DNA from: Arthonia radiata
Taxonomy: Eukaryota > Ascomycota > Arthoniomycetes > Arthoniales > Arthoniaceae
Direction: 5' to 3'
DNA: 64,000 nucleotides
Assembly: GCA_002989075.1 (NCBI GenBank)
Contig: PSQN01000016.1
Span: 2,124,336 to 2,188,335 of the forward strand
Of this stretch, positions 10,974-21,807 are shown one piece after another. The notes under the pieces were generated by a model. That model ran no database searches, was not told where the DNA came from, and saw only the letters and a list, made by a program, of their open reading frames with translations. Both the position numbers and the translations under genes were made by a program. The number at the start of each line of letters is the position of its first letter. Position 1 is the first letter of the stretch.

Positions 10974-13900
10974 TTATGAGCCCCCAGAGGACAGGATGTA
11001 CCAGATGCACGCCACTAGTAAACCCATCATCGGATACTCAAAGCCTCGCAGGGGCGTGTCTGAAAAGCGCACCGTCCTCTCGCTTCTCTCGTTGCTTGCT
11101 GCCGTCGTTTGAGGTGCCGCAGGCTGCGCAAGTGTTTGACGACCACGCCAGCTCCGCTGGCTGTCCCACGTTGGCCGGTCGCCATCATAGCCGCCTGCAA
11201 CGCGCGGCTCGCGAGCGTACTCTATCATCAGCCCGATGGTGTAGCAGATCGCAGCCCCAAAGCCACCGCCGACCAAAGTGTATCTTACCCCGCGGCTCCA
11301 CCCATCTGAGCTGGTTTTGCTGCGTCCGTTGGCTCTGCTGGCCGCTGGGCTGGGTTTGCGTCTGGGTGGAGAGTTTGCTACGGAACGAGGAGCGTCGATA
11401 AGCCCCTGCTGCCTCAGCATCTCTACTACCTCGGGAATTGTGTACTTTGGTGCGGACAATTGACCCGAGAAGACCGGTTCCTCGCGACGGACACGACGCG
11501 ACGCAGACGTCGAAGCTGATCGATCCGAGCTGCTTTTAGATGAATTCGTTTCAGTGTCTTCCTCGAAGCGCCCATTGTCCAAGACGCGATCATGATTCAC
11601 GAAGCCCGTGGGGGAAGCGAAGTTTCCTGTCTGAGGAGTGAGATCAGGCTCGGGACGCGTTGTCTTATTGATTGAATTCACTGGGTTCACGGGGGATACG
11701 GTGGATTTCCTGGGCGCAGCGTCTGCAGCGTCTGATCGGACCTCTGAAGATGAGGTTGGTGCAAAGCCAACCTTGCGTTCTAGAACAACTTTGCTGGGCT
11801 CATCTCGTAAGCTTTTGACAGCTGGGCTTTCTTGCCGATGAGCATCATTGATCGTTCCATAAGCGTTCTCATAAATTGTTTGAATGTCGGTTACAAGCTG
11901 CTCATCCTTTGATGCAGCGTCACTGCTGATCATCTTTGCATGGGGTGCTCTATCTTTATACCACCGACCGTTACGAGCATATTGCACAACGTTCGGGCAC
12001 ATGTCGCCCTCGCCAGCAATGAAATCAGTGTGGTTTGAGGGCTCGGGGCCACTGGTCCCAGCAGAGCGATCACATGCTTTTTTGCTTTCTGTGGTGCCTG
12101 AATTGCCGCGAACGCTGTTTGATGGTGTTCTCAGCCTCCAGTTGTTTTCAAACGCATTCATGGCGGATTTGAAGGCTGTGACCTCGTCTTGCATCTTGCA
12201 CGTCGCTTGATTTGGCGCCTCCATGGGACGTTGTCGCCTTGAAAACTCCTTAGACAGATACGCCTTATGTTCAACCAACTCTTGGAAGCTCATCAACTTC
12301 AGAGGCTTCTCTCTGCGCAAAGACAGTGACGATGTTAGTCTCTGCTCTTCGACGCGCGTTGAGTTTGGAGTCGTCACGCTACCTAATCCCGCGTTTGCGG
12401 GCAGTGTTAAGTCATTCCCGGATGCTACGAGCCGCTTATTACATGCTTCAGATGTACGTGTCACAGGTTGAAGACCAGCAACGGATTCGCGCCACGGCCG
12501 TGGTTCTGCCGGTTGTGATTTTGCAAAAGGTTGTTGACGTGCATCGATCGTGCATCCAGACTTGAACTGGGTCCATGCTTGGAGGCGATCTCGTAGAGAG
12601 CTTCGCCCCTTGTGAGCGTTGCTTACATGGCTTTCTACTTGCTGATCTCCGGGTTTTGCGTCAGTCACTACTTGTCGCTTCCAAGATTGCTCCAGATCAT
12701 GTTTAGCTTTAGCCAGATTCTGCTTCTGCTTCATGGTATCAAGCTCCTGCTCTTGCGCCCTAACCCATTGCATCGTTACTGAACCTGCTTCCGCTCTTGA
12801 TGTATCCGTTGAGCTTAGCGAGTCTGTGTTCCCAACTTTGTTGTTTGACGCTTTACCCAAATGTCGATTGAGACTTGTTTCCAGGCGAGACGTCTGTCCA
12901 GAGATCTGTTGGCTGGACATCGCACTCAAAGGTCGTTCGGACTTGAGAGCTTCGCTTGCCCGACCAGTGCGCTGAGCGTCCTCCTCAACAGCTACGGTAG
13001 ACGTAGCTTCCTGCTTAGCCTTTTGCGACTGAGCCTCTCTCTCGACGACCCTACTTGCGGTGTTCAAGCTACTCGAAGAACCTGACTTGATAGGTGCTGC
13101 CGTCGGATCTTGTGATGGTATCACATGTTTATCGTTCATGTGGTCAGCGTTAGAAGCCACCTTCTGGATCGGTGCTTGCTGAGCGTTCTTGTTGGGCATG
13201 TTCGTTGGCGTGGGTGTACCATCAACGCGGCGCTCATTCCAGGCCGCTCTGGCGGCATCATCTTCGACGCCGATTGCAGAAGACGCACGCTCCTTGGCTT
13301 GCTCAAATCCGGCTTCCTTTTGCATCATTTGATCTGCGAGTGTGTTCATCTTTGGATGAAAGACATTACTATAATCAGGGTTTGGCTTCGCATCTGAAGA
13401 TGGGCGAGCATACTTAGTTTTCGAGGTCTCCTGCTCCATCGCAGATTGAGCGTCGACACCTTTGCCGATAGCTGTCGGAGATGCCTTCGCGAACCACTGA
13501 TCTCGAGGAACCATGCGGTTAGAGATAGGATCGTAGACAAGGTCTCCGGATTCTTCATGAGTTCGACCACTGGCGTCAGTGGTGGATGTGCGCCACGTCA
13601 TACTAGCCTCTATGTTTGGGTTGCCGGCAGCTTTCACAGATGATGTCGACTGATTCTGGGTATTCTCTGTCTGAATTGGTATCTTTCTGCCACTTCCCGA
13701 GTCAGATGACTCGAGCCTGGCATCTGAGTGCAGCTTCGAACGTGCTGGAAAGAGGCTATCCATTTCCGACTTCAAAGCTGCAAGTGGATGCTTGCTCCAC
13801 AAAGCGTTGATTCGACGATTGCTCCATCCGAAGAGAGCTTCATAAGGATCTTTCTCAATTTGTCGTCTAAAAGCGTCCATCTGCTCACGATGTCTTTGAT

Positions 13901-14312
13901 ACATGAGCTCCCTGGATGAGTACTCAAACGGAACCTTCTCTTCTTCTTGGCAAGCCGGGCAGTCTTTATCCCTCGCTGTCTTCTTCGGATCTCCCTCGCT
14001 ACTGACCCAGGAGCAGCCAGGCCGATGCCATGTGTACTTTGCTCGAGCAACCCGTCTACCAGGAATCCATGTCGACCCATGACGAGCGCTGTTCACACTT
14101 CGAGGACATCCAGCTACACTCTGCGGCTTTGGCAGTAGTAACCTCCCAGTATGATTGACGCTAATGGCTGCAGTGCTGTGGCATTTGCTCTGGGCAGCGG
14201 GGCTTGATCGCGATCGCGTTGCACGGGTACTGAGGCCTCGCAAACGATGACACTGGTGGGAAGCAGGCGTAAAAGCGGAGCTAGAAGCCCGCTGGGCTCT
14301 GCTAGATATCAT
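10974..14312 (-). CDS. Large protein with mitochondrial-type presequence and C-terminal membrane segments
   Basis: A single exon of 1112 residues. The N terminus, MISSRAQRASSSAFTPASH followed by repeated Arg and Ser with no acids for about 60 residues, looks like a mitochondrial targeting sequence. Next is a conserved-looking block with PACQEEEKVPFEYSSRELMY and EALFGWSNRRINALW, then GDLVYDPISNRMVPRDQW. A long polar, low-complexity middle follows. Near the C terminus are two hydrophobic stretches (LVGGGFGAAICYTIGLMIEY and PMMGLLVACIWYIL). I recognise the DPISNRMVP-type block from uncharacterised fungal proteins but know no function. The ATG at 14312 was preferred because the open frame upstream offers only non-ATG starts. 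A mitochondrial inner-membrane location is inference. Confidence 0.75.
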   Translation of the reverse strand: MISSRAQRASSSAFTPASHQCHRLRGLSTRATRSRSSPAAQSKCHSTAAISVNHTGRLLLPKPQSVAGCPRSVNSARHGSTWIPGRRVARAKYTWHRPGCSWVSSEGDPKKTARDKDCPACQEEEKVPFEYSSRELMYQRHREQMDAFRRQIEKDPYEALFGWSNRRINALWSKHPLAALKSEMDSLFPARSKLHSDARLESSDSGSGRKIPIQTENTQNQSTSSVKAAGNPNIEASMTWRTSTTDASGRTHEESGDLVYDPISNRMVPRDQWFAKASPTAIGKGVDAQSAMEQETSKTKYARPSSDAKPNPDYSNVFHPKMNTLADQMMQKEAGFEQAKERASSAIGVEDDAARAAWNERRVDGTPTPTNMPNKNAQQAPIQKVASNADHMNDKHVIPSQDPTAAPIKSGSSSSLNTASRVVEREAQSQKAKQEATSTVAVEEDAQRTGRASEALKSERPLSAMSSQQISGQTSRLETSLNRHLGKASNNKVGNTDSLSSTDTSRAEAGSVTMQWVRAQEQELDTMKQKQNLAKAKHDLEQSWKRQVVTDAKPGDQQVESHVSNAHKGRSSLRDRLQAWTQFKSGCTIDARQQPFAKSQPAEPRPWRESVAGLQPVTRTSEACNKRLVASGNDLTLPANAGLGSVTTPNSTRVEEQRLTSSLSLRREKPLKLMSFQELVEHKAYLSKEFSRRQRPMEAPNQATCKMQDEVTAFKSAMNAFENNWRLRTPSNSVRGNSGTTESKKACDRSAGTSGPEPSNHTDFIAGEGDMCPNVVQYARNGRWYKDRAPHAKMISSDAASKDEQLVTDIQTIYENAYGTINDAHRQESPAVKSLRDEPSKVVLERKVGFAPTSSSEVRSDAADAAPRKSTVSPVNPVNSINKTTRPEPDLTPQTGNFASPTGFVNHDRVLDNGRFEEDTETNSSKSSSDRSASTSASRRVRREEPVFSGQLSAPKYTIPEVVEMLRQQGLIDAPRSVANSPPRRKPSPAASRANGRSKTSSDGWSRGVRYTLVGGGFGAAICYTIGLMIEYAREPRVAGGYDGDRPTWDSQRSWRGRQTLAQPAAPQTTAASNERSERTVRFSDTPLRGFEYPMMGLLVACIWYILSSGGS

Positions 14313-14739
14313 GATGACGAGTTGATAATCTGATCCCTCGCGGAAAGTGAATGCCTGGCGTGGCGTTGTCAAGCGAATGATGCCAGGCTCGGATCTGAAT
14401 GGGGTGCGAACAACTGGTTTCCGGAAGCGAACGTCAGACTGTCAGGATTGACTTCTGATATACCCATTCGCGTCCGGCCAGCCGGCCGATGGTTCAGAGA
14501 GGATGGCAGACGTGTTGAGGGATGAGATGAAAGTGTCCAGTTATCGGAACGACGGACATGTGCAGCGGGGTCCAATCGGCTATTCCCAAAAGGGTCGGGG
14601 TGGGTCTAAGCAAGTCTATCGAGGACATCAAAACGCGACCTGCAGCAACTGTAGTCTTTGCACTTTCCGAATATCACCTTCCTAGATTTCTTGAATGCAA
14701 TGTCCTAGAATTACGGTTTAGATATCCAATTGTACCCCC

Positions 14740-16518
14740 TCAAAGACTATCTTCTCGCCAGCGAGACCGCACTCTCTGCCAGCCTTCTTTCTCACTTATA
14801 CCACCCTTCTCCTCTAGTCCAAGGCCCCTTTCTACCCAGTCCTTTGTGCCCATCTCAGTCAATCGGCTTAGCGCTCTTGCAAACGCGAACCTCTCTTCGT
14901 CCCCACTGAAGACGTTGCTGTTCTTGAACACCTCCATCGACGTACCCAAATCGTCCATCAACATCCTCATGTCATGCTCCATGTGCTCATGATCCTGTCT
15001 GACAGCCTTGTCGTCTTTCGGCGTCGGATGGTTTTCACGCGTTCGACTGGTCATGGCTGCGTCAATCTCGTCCGGTGACAGGAAAAGCTGAGTAAGAGGT
15101 ACAGCCGTTGTCAACACCAGCTTGGCTCGGCTTTCATAGACAGCATCAACAAAGGTAATGAATCTTCTGGCCCAGTCTCGCTCGTTGTATGTCATGCCTG
15201 GTACGTCAGTAATAACGAACGCGTCGTAGCTACGCATGAGTTCGAGGTAATCCGCAGCTCCGGTGGCGCGCCCTAGGAGCTCATGGAACTCATATCGAGC
15301 ACAAGAACCGCTCGCTTCGGGTACCAAGACGTCTCGTCCCCATACAATATGGTGGGCCTCGTGAGGTGGATCACGCTTGAAGTCTCCGAGAAAGCGGAAC
15401 CATTTATTCGCATGTGATTTGGCAGCCTTGTCAAGCGGAAAATGGTAGACACCAGACGGAGGTTTAGGCATCTTTCGATAGTCTGTCGTCGAATCTAAGT
15501 TGATCACCCGAAGATGTGTTTGTAACAGGTTGATGCAGGGGATGAAAGATTGTCGTTGTATGCCGTTTTTGTACAGCTCTGTTGGATGTCGGTTTGAAGT
15601 CGTGATGATCACGTTGCCATGCGCCATCAACGACTCCATCAATCGACGGAGAATCATCGCATCTGCGACGTCGGTGCATTGAAACTCGTCGAAGCACAGC
15701 ACAGAGCTCTGGGCAGCAATCTCTGCTGCCACGAATGGCACTGCGTCGACATTGTAACCATGCCTGGTCCGGACTTTGTGCAGACGCTTGTGCACGTCCT
15801 GCATGAAGTTGTGGAAGTGAATGCGCGTCTTCTTGGTGATGTTAGGTGGGAGGGTATCAAAGAACAAGTCCATAAGCATTGTCTTCCCGCTACCAACGTC
15901 GCCATACAGATATAGGCCTTTGGGCAAATTTGAGGGCACAATAGTTGCGGGTTCAGTCGAAGGATGCTTCCCGAAAAGGGCGCTGAGGAGGCCCTGTTTT
16001 CTGGGCTGCAGTGACTCGATTGTTGGCTGGGCTACAGGCGGAGGTCGATACTCGTTGAGCATCTCATGCAAGTCTTGCAGACTTTGGATGAGCACTGCAT
16101 GTCATATTAATTGCCATTCGTACAGTTACCAGTAAATCGATCGGAGACAGCTTACTTCGCTGGTGGTCATCATCTCGCAGTCTGCCCTCGTAGATGCGTT
16201 TATCGTACTCTGCAATAGGCCCATGATTGGGATGACGATCTAACATCGAATTTGTCATTCCAAGCTATTCGGCACGTTGAAACCATGTCCAAACTTACCA
16301 GGCTGCACTGTAGCATAGCCTCGAGTAGGAGCAGCGCCACGAAGTGGAAGCTTGCCAGAAGGTCCATGTAAGAGCTTCCGGGGCAATTTGATGTGTACAG
16401 GAGACCTCGCAACTCGATTTAAACAAGCCGGACAGACATAATCACGCGTATTTGAGCGGCGGCGGAAGATGTATGCCTGTTTAAGGACCCTGAGCCCTTT
16501 CACACCATTCCTGCCCAT
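14740..16518 (-). CDS. AFG1: AFG1/LACE1-family mitochondrial AAA ATPase
   Basis: Exons 16299-16518, 16156-16239 and 14740-16094 encode 552 residues. The N-terminal 70 residues are basic (FRRRSNTRDYVCPACLNRVAR), as expected for mitochondrial import, and end in PTRGYATVQP. Exon 2 supplies GPIAEYDKRIYEGRL, the family's N-terminal block. Exon 3 supplies Walker A GDVGSGKT (about 166-173), FHNFMQDVHKRLH, Walker B LCFDEFQ (about 234-240) and the sensor block IITTSNRHP. Family knowledge: AFG1 (ZapE-like) is a mitochondrial P-loop ATPase involved in turnover of respiratory-chain subunits. Introns are 59 and 61 bp; the last junction creates QRMLIQSLQDLH. The ATG at 16518 was chosen because the frame upstream has only a GTG. 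Confidence 0.93.
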
Positions 16519-17816
16519 CTTGAACGCCCAGCAGACGTGGACTTGCTCGGATTGAGCGACCGGATCCTGATTCTGCTCAGCCCGCACTTGAACAATAACT
16601 CGCTTGCGGCTTGGTTGTGATCGCAAGCTGTGCGTTTCCACCTTCTTTGGTACAGACCGGACGACTGGGGTGGGTGACCAAACGCCTCCACCAGCACGTG
16701 CCGAATCACATGCCTTTCAATCCCGTCGCTAGCCACTTGCGTCATAGCGTCCAAAATCTTAGGGGTTGGCAGTGCTACGTCGACAACACTCAGCAGACAG
16801 CATCTCATCACGAATTCGTCCGCGTTTGTGACTCTCACTGTCAAAAGCACAGCATCTGCGGCCAGCATGGACGATTGGACTCCTCTGTGCAATGCGGTTG
16901 TGCGCTTGGCAGGTAGCAAAACTATGCGCCAGCAATTCAAACGCCATAACGCTTCCGGAACTTGCTCGCATCTTGCAAGACGCACACTAATACCTACAGC
17001 GCACGATACTTCCTCACGATACGACAAGCGGTTGAGTCAATCGTACCTTTTTGGATAATGGCTCTTTCAATCACTGACGGGGCGGTTGTAGAAGGGGGTA
17101 CATGTACTGTATAGCAGATGGGTCCGTAAGCATTAAGGCATACTTCCTAAAAGGTATTTGTACGAATCTGACTGTGTACGCCTACGAAACACTTCGTGTC
17201 CTCAAGGTGGGGTCTAATGTTGGTGAGAAACCGCCCGAAACGCTGGTGAATTGACACGGGAGCCGCAAATCGTTAGCCAGTTGATGTGGGCCATACAGAG
17301 CCGTACACAATGACTGATCTGTCGCCTCATTCACTATTGGGTTTGCTCCGATTCACATTGTTTTTGGCAGACGTGTCTGGAGCATGTGCCTGGGACCGTT
17401 GAATGGCTCACAAAATTCTGAACATGCGTGCTCTTTCGGATTATACCGGTTTCGACTGAGATGTCTCTTTCCTGACAGCGAGGCAGACGCCTTATTTGCC
17501 CGCTTACTTGTTTACAGAGCCGACGTCCAACGCTTTCCAAACACTAGGTCCTTGAAGCAGCCCCGTCCCATAACATCTTGTAGGCACACGCATGTGGTCA
17601 TCATATATCCTACATTGGTGTGTGTACACATCGGGCCCGCACCACAGTATTTTCGTCCACGACGCATAATCTAGGCTACGTGTACTAGTATTAAGATTCC
17701 TTCGATTATAAGCGACACTTCCGCTTCTCTTTATTCAACTTCAATAGCACATCTCACACAATACAGGCCGGTCTTTACACAATAAACTCCCTAATAACAA
17801 GCATCTTCAATCCATA
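16519..17816. other. Intergenic, no firm gene
   Basis: This 1.3-kb interval lies between divergent genes. A minus-strand open frame (16500-17027) overlaps the AFG1 start in another frame and has no recognisable domain, so it was not called. A CT/CA-rich leader at 17720-17810 precedes the next plus-strand gene. Confidence 0.4.
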
Positions 17817-18264
17817 ATGGGTAACGCAGATCTCTATCTCGTCGTCTACAGGGGCGCGAATGGTCAGTCTACCATGGCAGCACATGCCTCGACGTAGAAG
17901 ACATACACTGACCCCCAAGCCAGTGCGCCTCCAAGCTCTCGGCCTTGGCGTCCAGCACAAAGACGACTGGACAGTCTACGAGGTCGTTGGCGCCCACCCT
18001 ACCTTCACACGTAACAGCCGCCGCGGCCCTCCTGACGACAGCACCTCCGACGTAAAGACCATCAAGGTTGGCGAGGTTCCTGATGAAGAGGTCGGAGAGA
18101 TCGAGAAGGCTTATGAGGCCGCCAACATCGATAACGTCAACCCGCACTGGACGTGTCGTGAATTTGTCATGGACATTCTGACCAGCCTGGCCATTGATGC
18201 TGAGCTGCCTTCTGATGAGGATGAGGGTGCCAGCAGTGAGGAGGTCAGGGAGGACTTGTCTTGA
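17817..18264 (+). CDS. Short unknown fungal protein
   Basis: Exons 17817-17862 and 17924-18264 (61-bp intron with an ACTGAC branch site and CCAG acceptor) encode 128 residues. The start MGNADLYLVVYRGAN is followed by VQHKDDWTVYEVVGAHPTF, VKTIKVGEVPDEEVGEI and NPHWTCREFVMDILTSL, ending in an acidic tail. This order (LYLVVYRG, then VYEVxG, then an HW-C-x-x-[WF] block) resembles a widespread uncharacterised family of small ascomycete proteins, in which the N-terminal part is usually longer. If so, this copy has a shortened first third. Without the intron the first frame stops within 30 codons. Confidence 0.6.
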
Positions 18265-19031
18265 GATCACGAGTGATCGATGTTTGATGGAGTTTGAGGT
18301 GCGTGGGTTTTGATTTTTGTGTGAATGAGAACATCTGTACGTCGCCGTCCGTAATCCGGCTCAAGCTTCCACGTACAGTCAATCAAGTTCCTCACTGCCC
18401 AGCAGTCAGTGTCAACACTGCTCAGCAGCAGCTATGCAGCGTTGCATTTGAGACTGCGATGTCAATGCTTCTGGTCGTGGTTACCAATGCTATCATTTGT
18501 GCCACTGATGTTGATATGCAATTACTCCGCCACGTTAAGCTTGACATCCACGAGGTGAAGGTGCGTGCTGCTGCTAAAAGATAGACGCATGTGAAACGCA
18601 CCCAATTGCCCTCGATTTGACGGGGTAGCTCATGATGAGCCCTGACCCTGACCCGGCGTCCAGAACATTTGACGCGTTGAGGTGCAGTGCAAAGACTAGG
18701 TCGGAACATGCGGTCCTGGCAGTACATCTGGAGATCCCTACGTCGACGGGGAAGGTCGGGAAACCTTGTTGGATTGTGTGCATGATAGTCACATGAAAAA
18801 GCCGCCTGCTAGTATGCGTTACAGGTAACAAAACCTCACCCGGCGAGCGGACTGTTACCAGTCGCAGATTCCGCAGTACAGAATCTGTTAGTGATAACAC
18901 ACACACAGGATTGTTTTGACTGCAACTTCTATTTAAGGCGCAAGGTCTTCCTCTCTTCCTTCGCCCGCTGCACAAAGTTTCTGTCACTGTTTCTCAACAA
19001 CGAGCCAAAGTGCAGACATCATCTGTCCCAG
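18265..19031. other. Intergenic, no gene seen
   Basis: This 767-bp interval has no recognisable protein or RNA. It presumably contains the 3' end of the upstream gene and the promoter of the next one. Confidence 0.35.
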
Positions 19032-20067
19032 ATGTCTGAACTACCCATCCGTGAAGCAAAGCCAATCAGCCCCGGCCTGAGTCCTGAGCAGACAACCGAG
19101 CCATCCTTGCCACATGTCGATCATGACACCAACGAGACTAATGGAGTCGCCCCAACGATGGAGTCGCTATTGCACAAAATGCAGGACGACACTCACACAG
19201 GTTCGCTCATTAGTCTGTTGTTCCGCGAATCTTCAAAGAAGCGTCTTGCAACACCCATCACACATTCACCGGAATGCGATGATCCGATCCAGTACCTGAT
19301 GTCCTGCTTTCACAAGCTAAGCAAGCTCAACCCCATCGAACATCTGCTGGCGATGTTCGAGTTGTCTCGCGACGCTGCACGTATGCTCAAAGACTGCGTT
19401 GAGGTATTGATGACTAAGGATGGCCAATCAACTGATCCGAATGATGGAGGGCATGCCGTCGAGCGTCAGATGAAGAAGAAGAAGGCAGACAGTTGTCGAG
19501 CGCTGATGCGTACCGTCCTCAAAGATGACGGAGGGTCGATTGAGGAACGACTTACCCGCGCTGTGGGTATTGCAGTATCCTGCGTCCTGGCGTGGGAAGA
19601 CGACGGAACAGTCACCGCCGCCGGAATCGAACGCTACTTGTGCCACGGCAAAGTGTTGGATGTGTTCTGCAAACACTTGCACAGAGGCGTACTGGGGCTG
19701 CTGACGCTTGCCATGGAGCCGGAAGAGATGACGCTGTATGTTCATGATGCAAAAGTACAATAGTCTGACGCTAACACTGTGCAGCTTCCTTAAGGACGGC
19801 CCAGCGGCTTGTGACGAGGCTCTGTCCAAGTCATTGGGTCCAGACAACAAGAAGCCGGACCTGAAAGTCAATCTGGATGCTACCGCGAAGCACATGTACG
19901 ACGGAACATATTACTCTGCGTTGCGTCACCGAACCGGAAAGACCTGGTTGGAGTTGATTGCAGGGAACAAGAGCCCGGAAGAATACGCAGCCGAGGACGA
20001 AGACGACCCGAGAGACGGATACGAGGATGGAATTCCTAGGCATGGATGGTCGGATTGTGGCGGATAG
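19032..20067 (+). CDS. Unknown protein
   Basis: Exons 19032-19735 and 19785-20067 encode 328 residues. The 49-bp intron (donor GTATGT, a CTAAC branch site, acceptor GCAG) joins EEMTL to FLKDGPAACDEAL in frame, whereas reading through stops after eight codons. The protein is mostly helical in appearance, with IQYLMSCFHKLSKLNPIEHLL, RYLCHGKVLDVFCKHLHRGV and KTWLELIAGNKSPEEY, and ends in an acidic, glycine-rich tail. No domain is recognised. It sits just upstream of the tandem small-gene array but shares neither of that family's motifs. Confidence 0.65.
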
Positions 20068-20472
20068 GGAGAACGGAAAGTGAAGCGGATGAGATATGGC
20101 GATTGAGAAGCAAGGCCAGCAGTTGCTTTCGCCTGGATACTGAACACTATACGCCAGACAGTAGAAGTCACACTGGCGGTTCAACCACCATCGCAGCTCT
20201 TGCTTCCTTCTTTCACATTGTCTTTCCCACGTGCCTCCTTCACACCTCACCACATTGTATTCGCAAGGTAGGTCAGGCGAATTTGGCCGTTGCATATCGA
20301 GTGATGCACATACCTGATGAGGCACAGCTTACCCTAGCAGACCTGCGATCGCATCTGCTGCTCACCTCAACATCTAGCCTTGGCGTTTCCTCTGCGACCT
20401 CATTCAACCTCTCGCCACTCAGAACACAGCCCCCGTTCATCAGCAACTGCGGCGATCGAAACGGTTGTCAGC
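20068..20472. other. Intergenic, no gene seen
   Basis: This 405-bp spacer precedes the first member of the tandem array. CT-rich tracts near 20195-20250 look like promoter or leader sequence. Confidence 0.35.
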
Positions 20473-20994
20473 ATGTCTCACCAACCACCCAACGATCCCA
20501 GTGTTTCCCAAAGCCGCCTGCAGACCTACATGGAGATCCACGCCTACCTTCACGAGCTATGGCGCTTCAGCGCTGACACAGCCGCTGTCGAGGATCCCAC
20601 ACGACGGCAACACAGAGACACAATGCTCGCATTAAGCCGAGACCCCCGCGACCCGAAGACCTACAAATGGGCGAGCGAATATCGCAGTCGTATATGGTGG
20701 TCAGACCACTTCCTGATGGAACGATTGGACAGGCGCGTTATCAACAGACCATTCCTATGGAAACTAGTCAGAGAGATGGCGCAAGAGGCATTTGATGTGG
20801 CAATCGACGAGGCTAAGCAGAGCGATTGGCATGTGGGATGGACGCAGTGCGCGAACAATCTCTGGCGTCTTGTCGTGATTTGCACACGCTATGAAGTGGT
20901 GTGGCGCAGGAAGGGTAATCCGTTTGCTGCTGGTTGGGCTGCGGCTTGTGTCAGTGGTCGAGGAGTTTCCTCACTTTATCTGCCCTCATTTTGA
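20473..20994 (+). CDS. Tandem small-protein family, member 1
   Basis: A single exon of 173 residues and the first of five related units on the same strand. The shared N-terminal block appears as LQTYMEIHAYLHELWRF (about residues 17-33). The shared C-terminal block appears as LWKLVREMAQEAFDVAIDEA followed by SDWHVGWTQCANNLWRL. Between them is a charged linker with KYKWASEYRSR-like sequence. This copy has an extra C-terminal extension of about 35 residues beyond the last block, rich in Gly, Ala and Ser. No signal peptide or membrane segment is visible; the protein is probably soluble and helical. The family is not one I recognise. The ATG at 20473 (MSHQPP) was chosen by likeness to the starts of members 2 and 3 (MSQPTM, MSKQAA). 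Confidence 0.65.
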   Translation: MSHQPPNDPSVSQSRLQTYMEIHAYLHELWRFSADTAAVEDPTRRQHRDTMLALSRDPRDPKTYKWASEYRSRIWWSDHFLMERLDRRVINRPFLWKLVREMAQEAFDVAIDEAKQSDWHVGWTQCANNLWRLVVICTRYEVVWRRKGNPFAAGWAAACVSGRGVSSLYLPSF

Positions 20995-21084
20995 TTTGTC
21001 TTGGCATTTGACAGCTGAGCTCTGTTTCTCTTTCTATCTCCGTCAAGCTGTCAGCTCTCCTCTGCCCAGCACAAGCGGTTGACG

Positions 21085-21609
21085 ATGTCGCAGCCCACAA
21101 TGGCCGATTCACCCCGCCTTGAGCAAACGTCAGCACAAGCCAGCACCGACACCACAACACCACAACCCTCTCCTACCGCCTCCAACCCAAAGCGCGCCAT
21201 CCCTCAGACCCTAAAGCTCTACACCGAAATCGTCGCCTACCTCACTGCTCTCTACAATGCCTCGGAGAGCCTCGAATTCAAGGACAAGAACACGCTCTCC
21301 CGCTACCACAACAAACTCAACTCCATCAAGAACTCCTCCAATTCCAGTCGCGAGCGGCAATGGGCGAACGGGGTGACCATGCACAAAGACGCAGAGGTCG
21401 ACAAGAGAGTCATGGAATACTTGGCGATCAAGCAGCTCGTAAAGTTGATGGCGTTGGAGTGCCGTAAGGAGCTGCTGAGGTTTGTGGAGGAGCATGGGTC
21501 GAATAGTGCATTGCGTTGGTGTATTGACGACTTTTTGAGTTTGGCGGAGAGGGTGGAGAATGAGGAGGAGGATGAGGCGTTTCGGCTGTGGGAGGAGATG
21601 GAAGGGTGA
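21085..21609 (+). CDS. Tandem small-protein family, member 2
   Basis: A single exon of 174 residues, lying 90 bp downstream of member 1. A polar Ser/Thr/Pro leader of about 40 residues is followed by LKLYTEIVAYLTALYNA and a lysine-rich linker. The C-terminal block is IKQLVKLMALECRKELLRFV, with the later W-x-L position read as FLSLAERV. It is the most divergent copy: the [RK]DW and FW-[RK]-L residues seen in the others are missing, and the tail is strongly acidic. The gap to member 1 is so short that both may share regulatory sequence. Function unknown. Confidence 0.65.
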   Translation: MSQPTMADSPRLEQTSAQASTDTTTPQPSPTASNPKRAIPQTLKLYTEIVAYLTALYNASESLEFKDKNTLSRYHNKLNSIKNSSNSSRERQWANGVTMHKDAEVDKRVMEYLAIKQLVKLMALECRKELLRFVEEHGSNSALRWCIDDFLSLAERVENEEEDEAFRLWEEMEG

Positions 21610-21807
21610 TGGTGTATGTTAGCGCTCGATGAGGGCATTCAGACGAGAATTCTGCCTCACTTTCGCTTGTGCTTAGGTTGCCTCAGTGATGGCAAGCCTT
21701 GGCACAGCTTCTATTTCGACTTCTTTTTGTTTCTTATCCTCTACTTCTATTTCCTTCTTCAACTTGTACTCAGCCTCTCACATCGACCATCAGGAATGCA
21801 ACTTGAG

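Noticed and set aside
16500-17027. 175-codon minus-strand frame upstream of AFG1
   Set aside because: It overlaps the AFG1 first exon in another frame and has no recognised motif; most likely promoter and leader.
19032-20067. Membership of the gene before the array in the tandem family
   Set aside because: It is adjacent, but neither the YxEIxxYL nor the LV[RK]xMAxE block is present and it has an intron, unlike all array members.
21616-21807. Longer N terminus for array member 3 with a hydrophobic Phe/Leu/Tyr segment
   Set aside because: The segment comes from a CT-rich tract typical of fungal leaders, and members 1 and 2 start at the position matching 21808.
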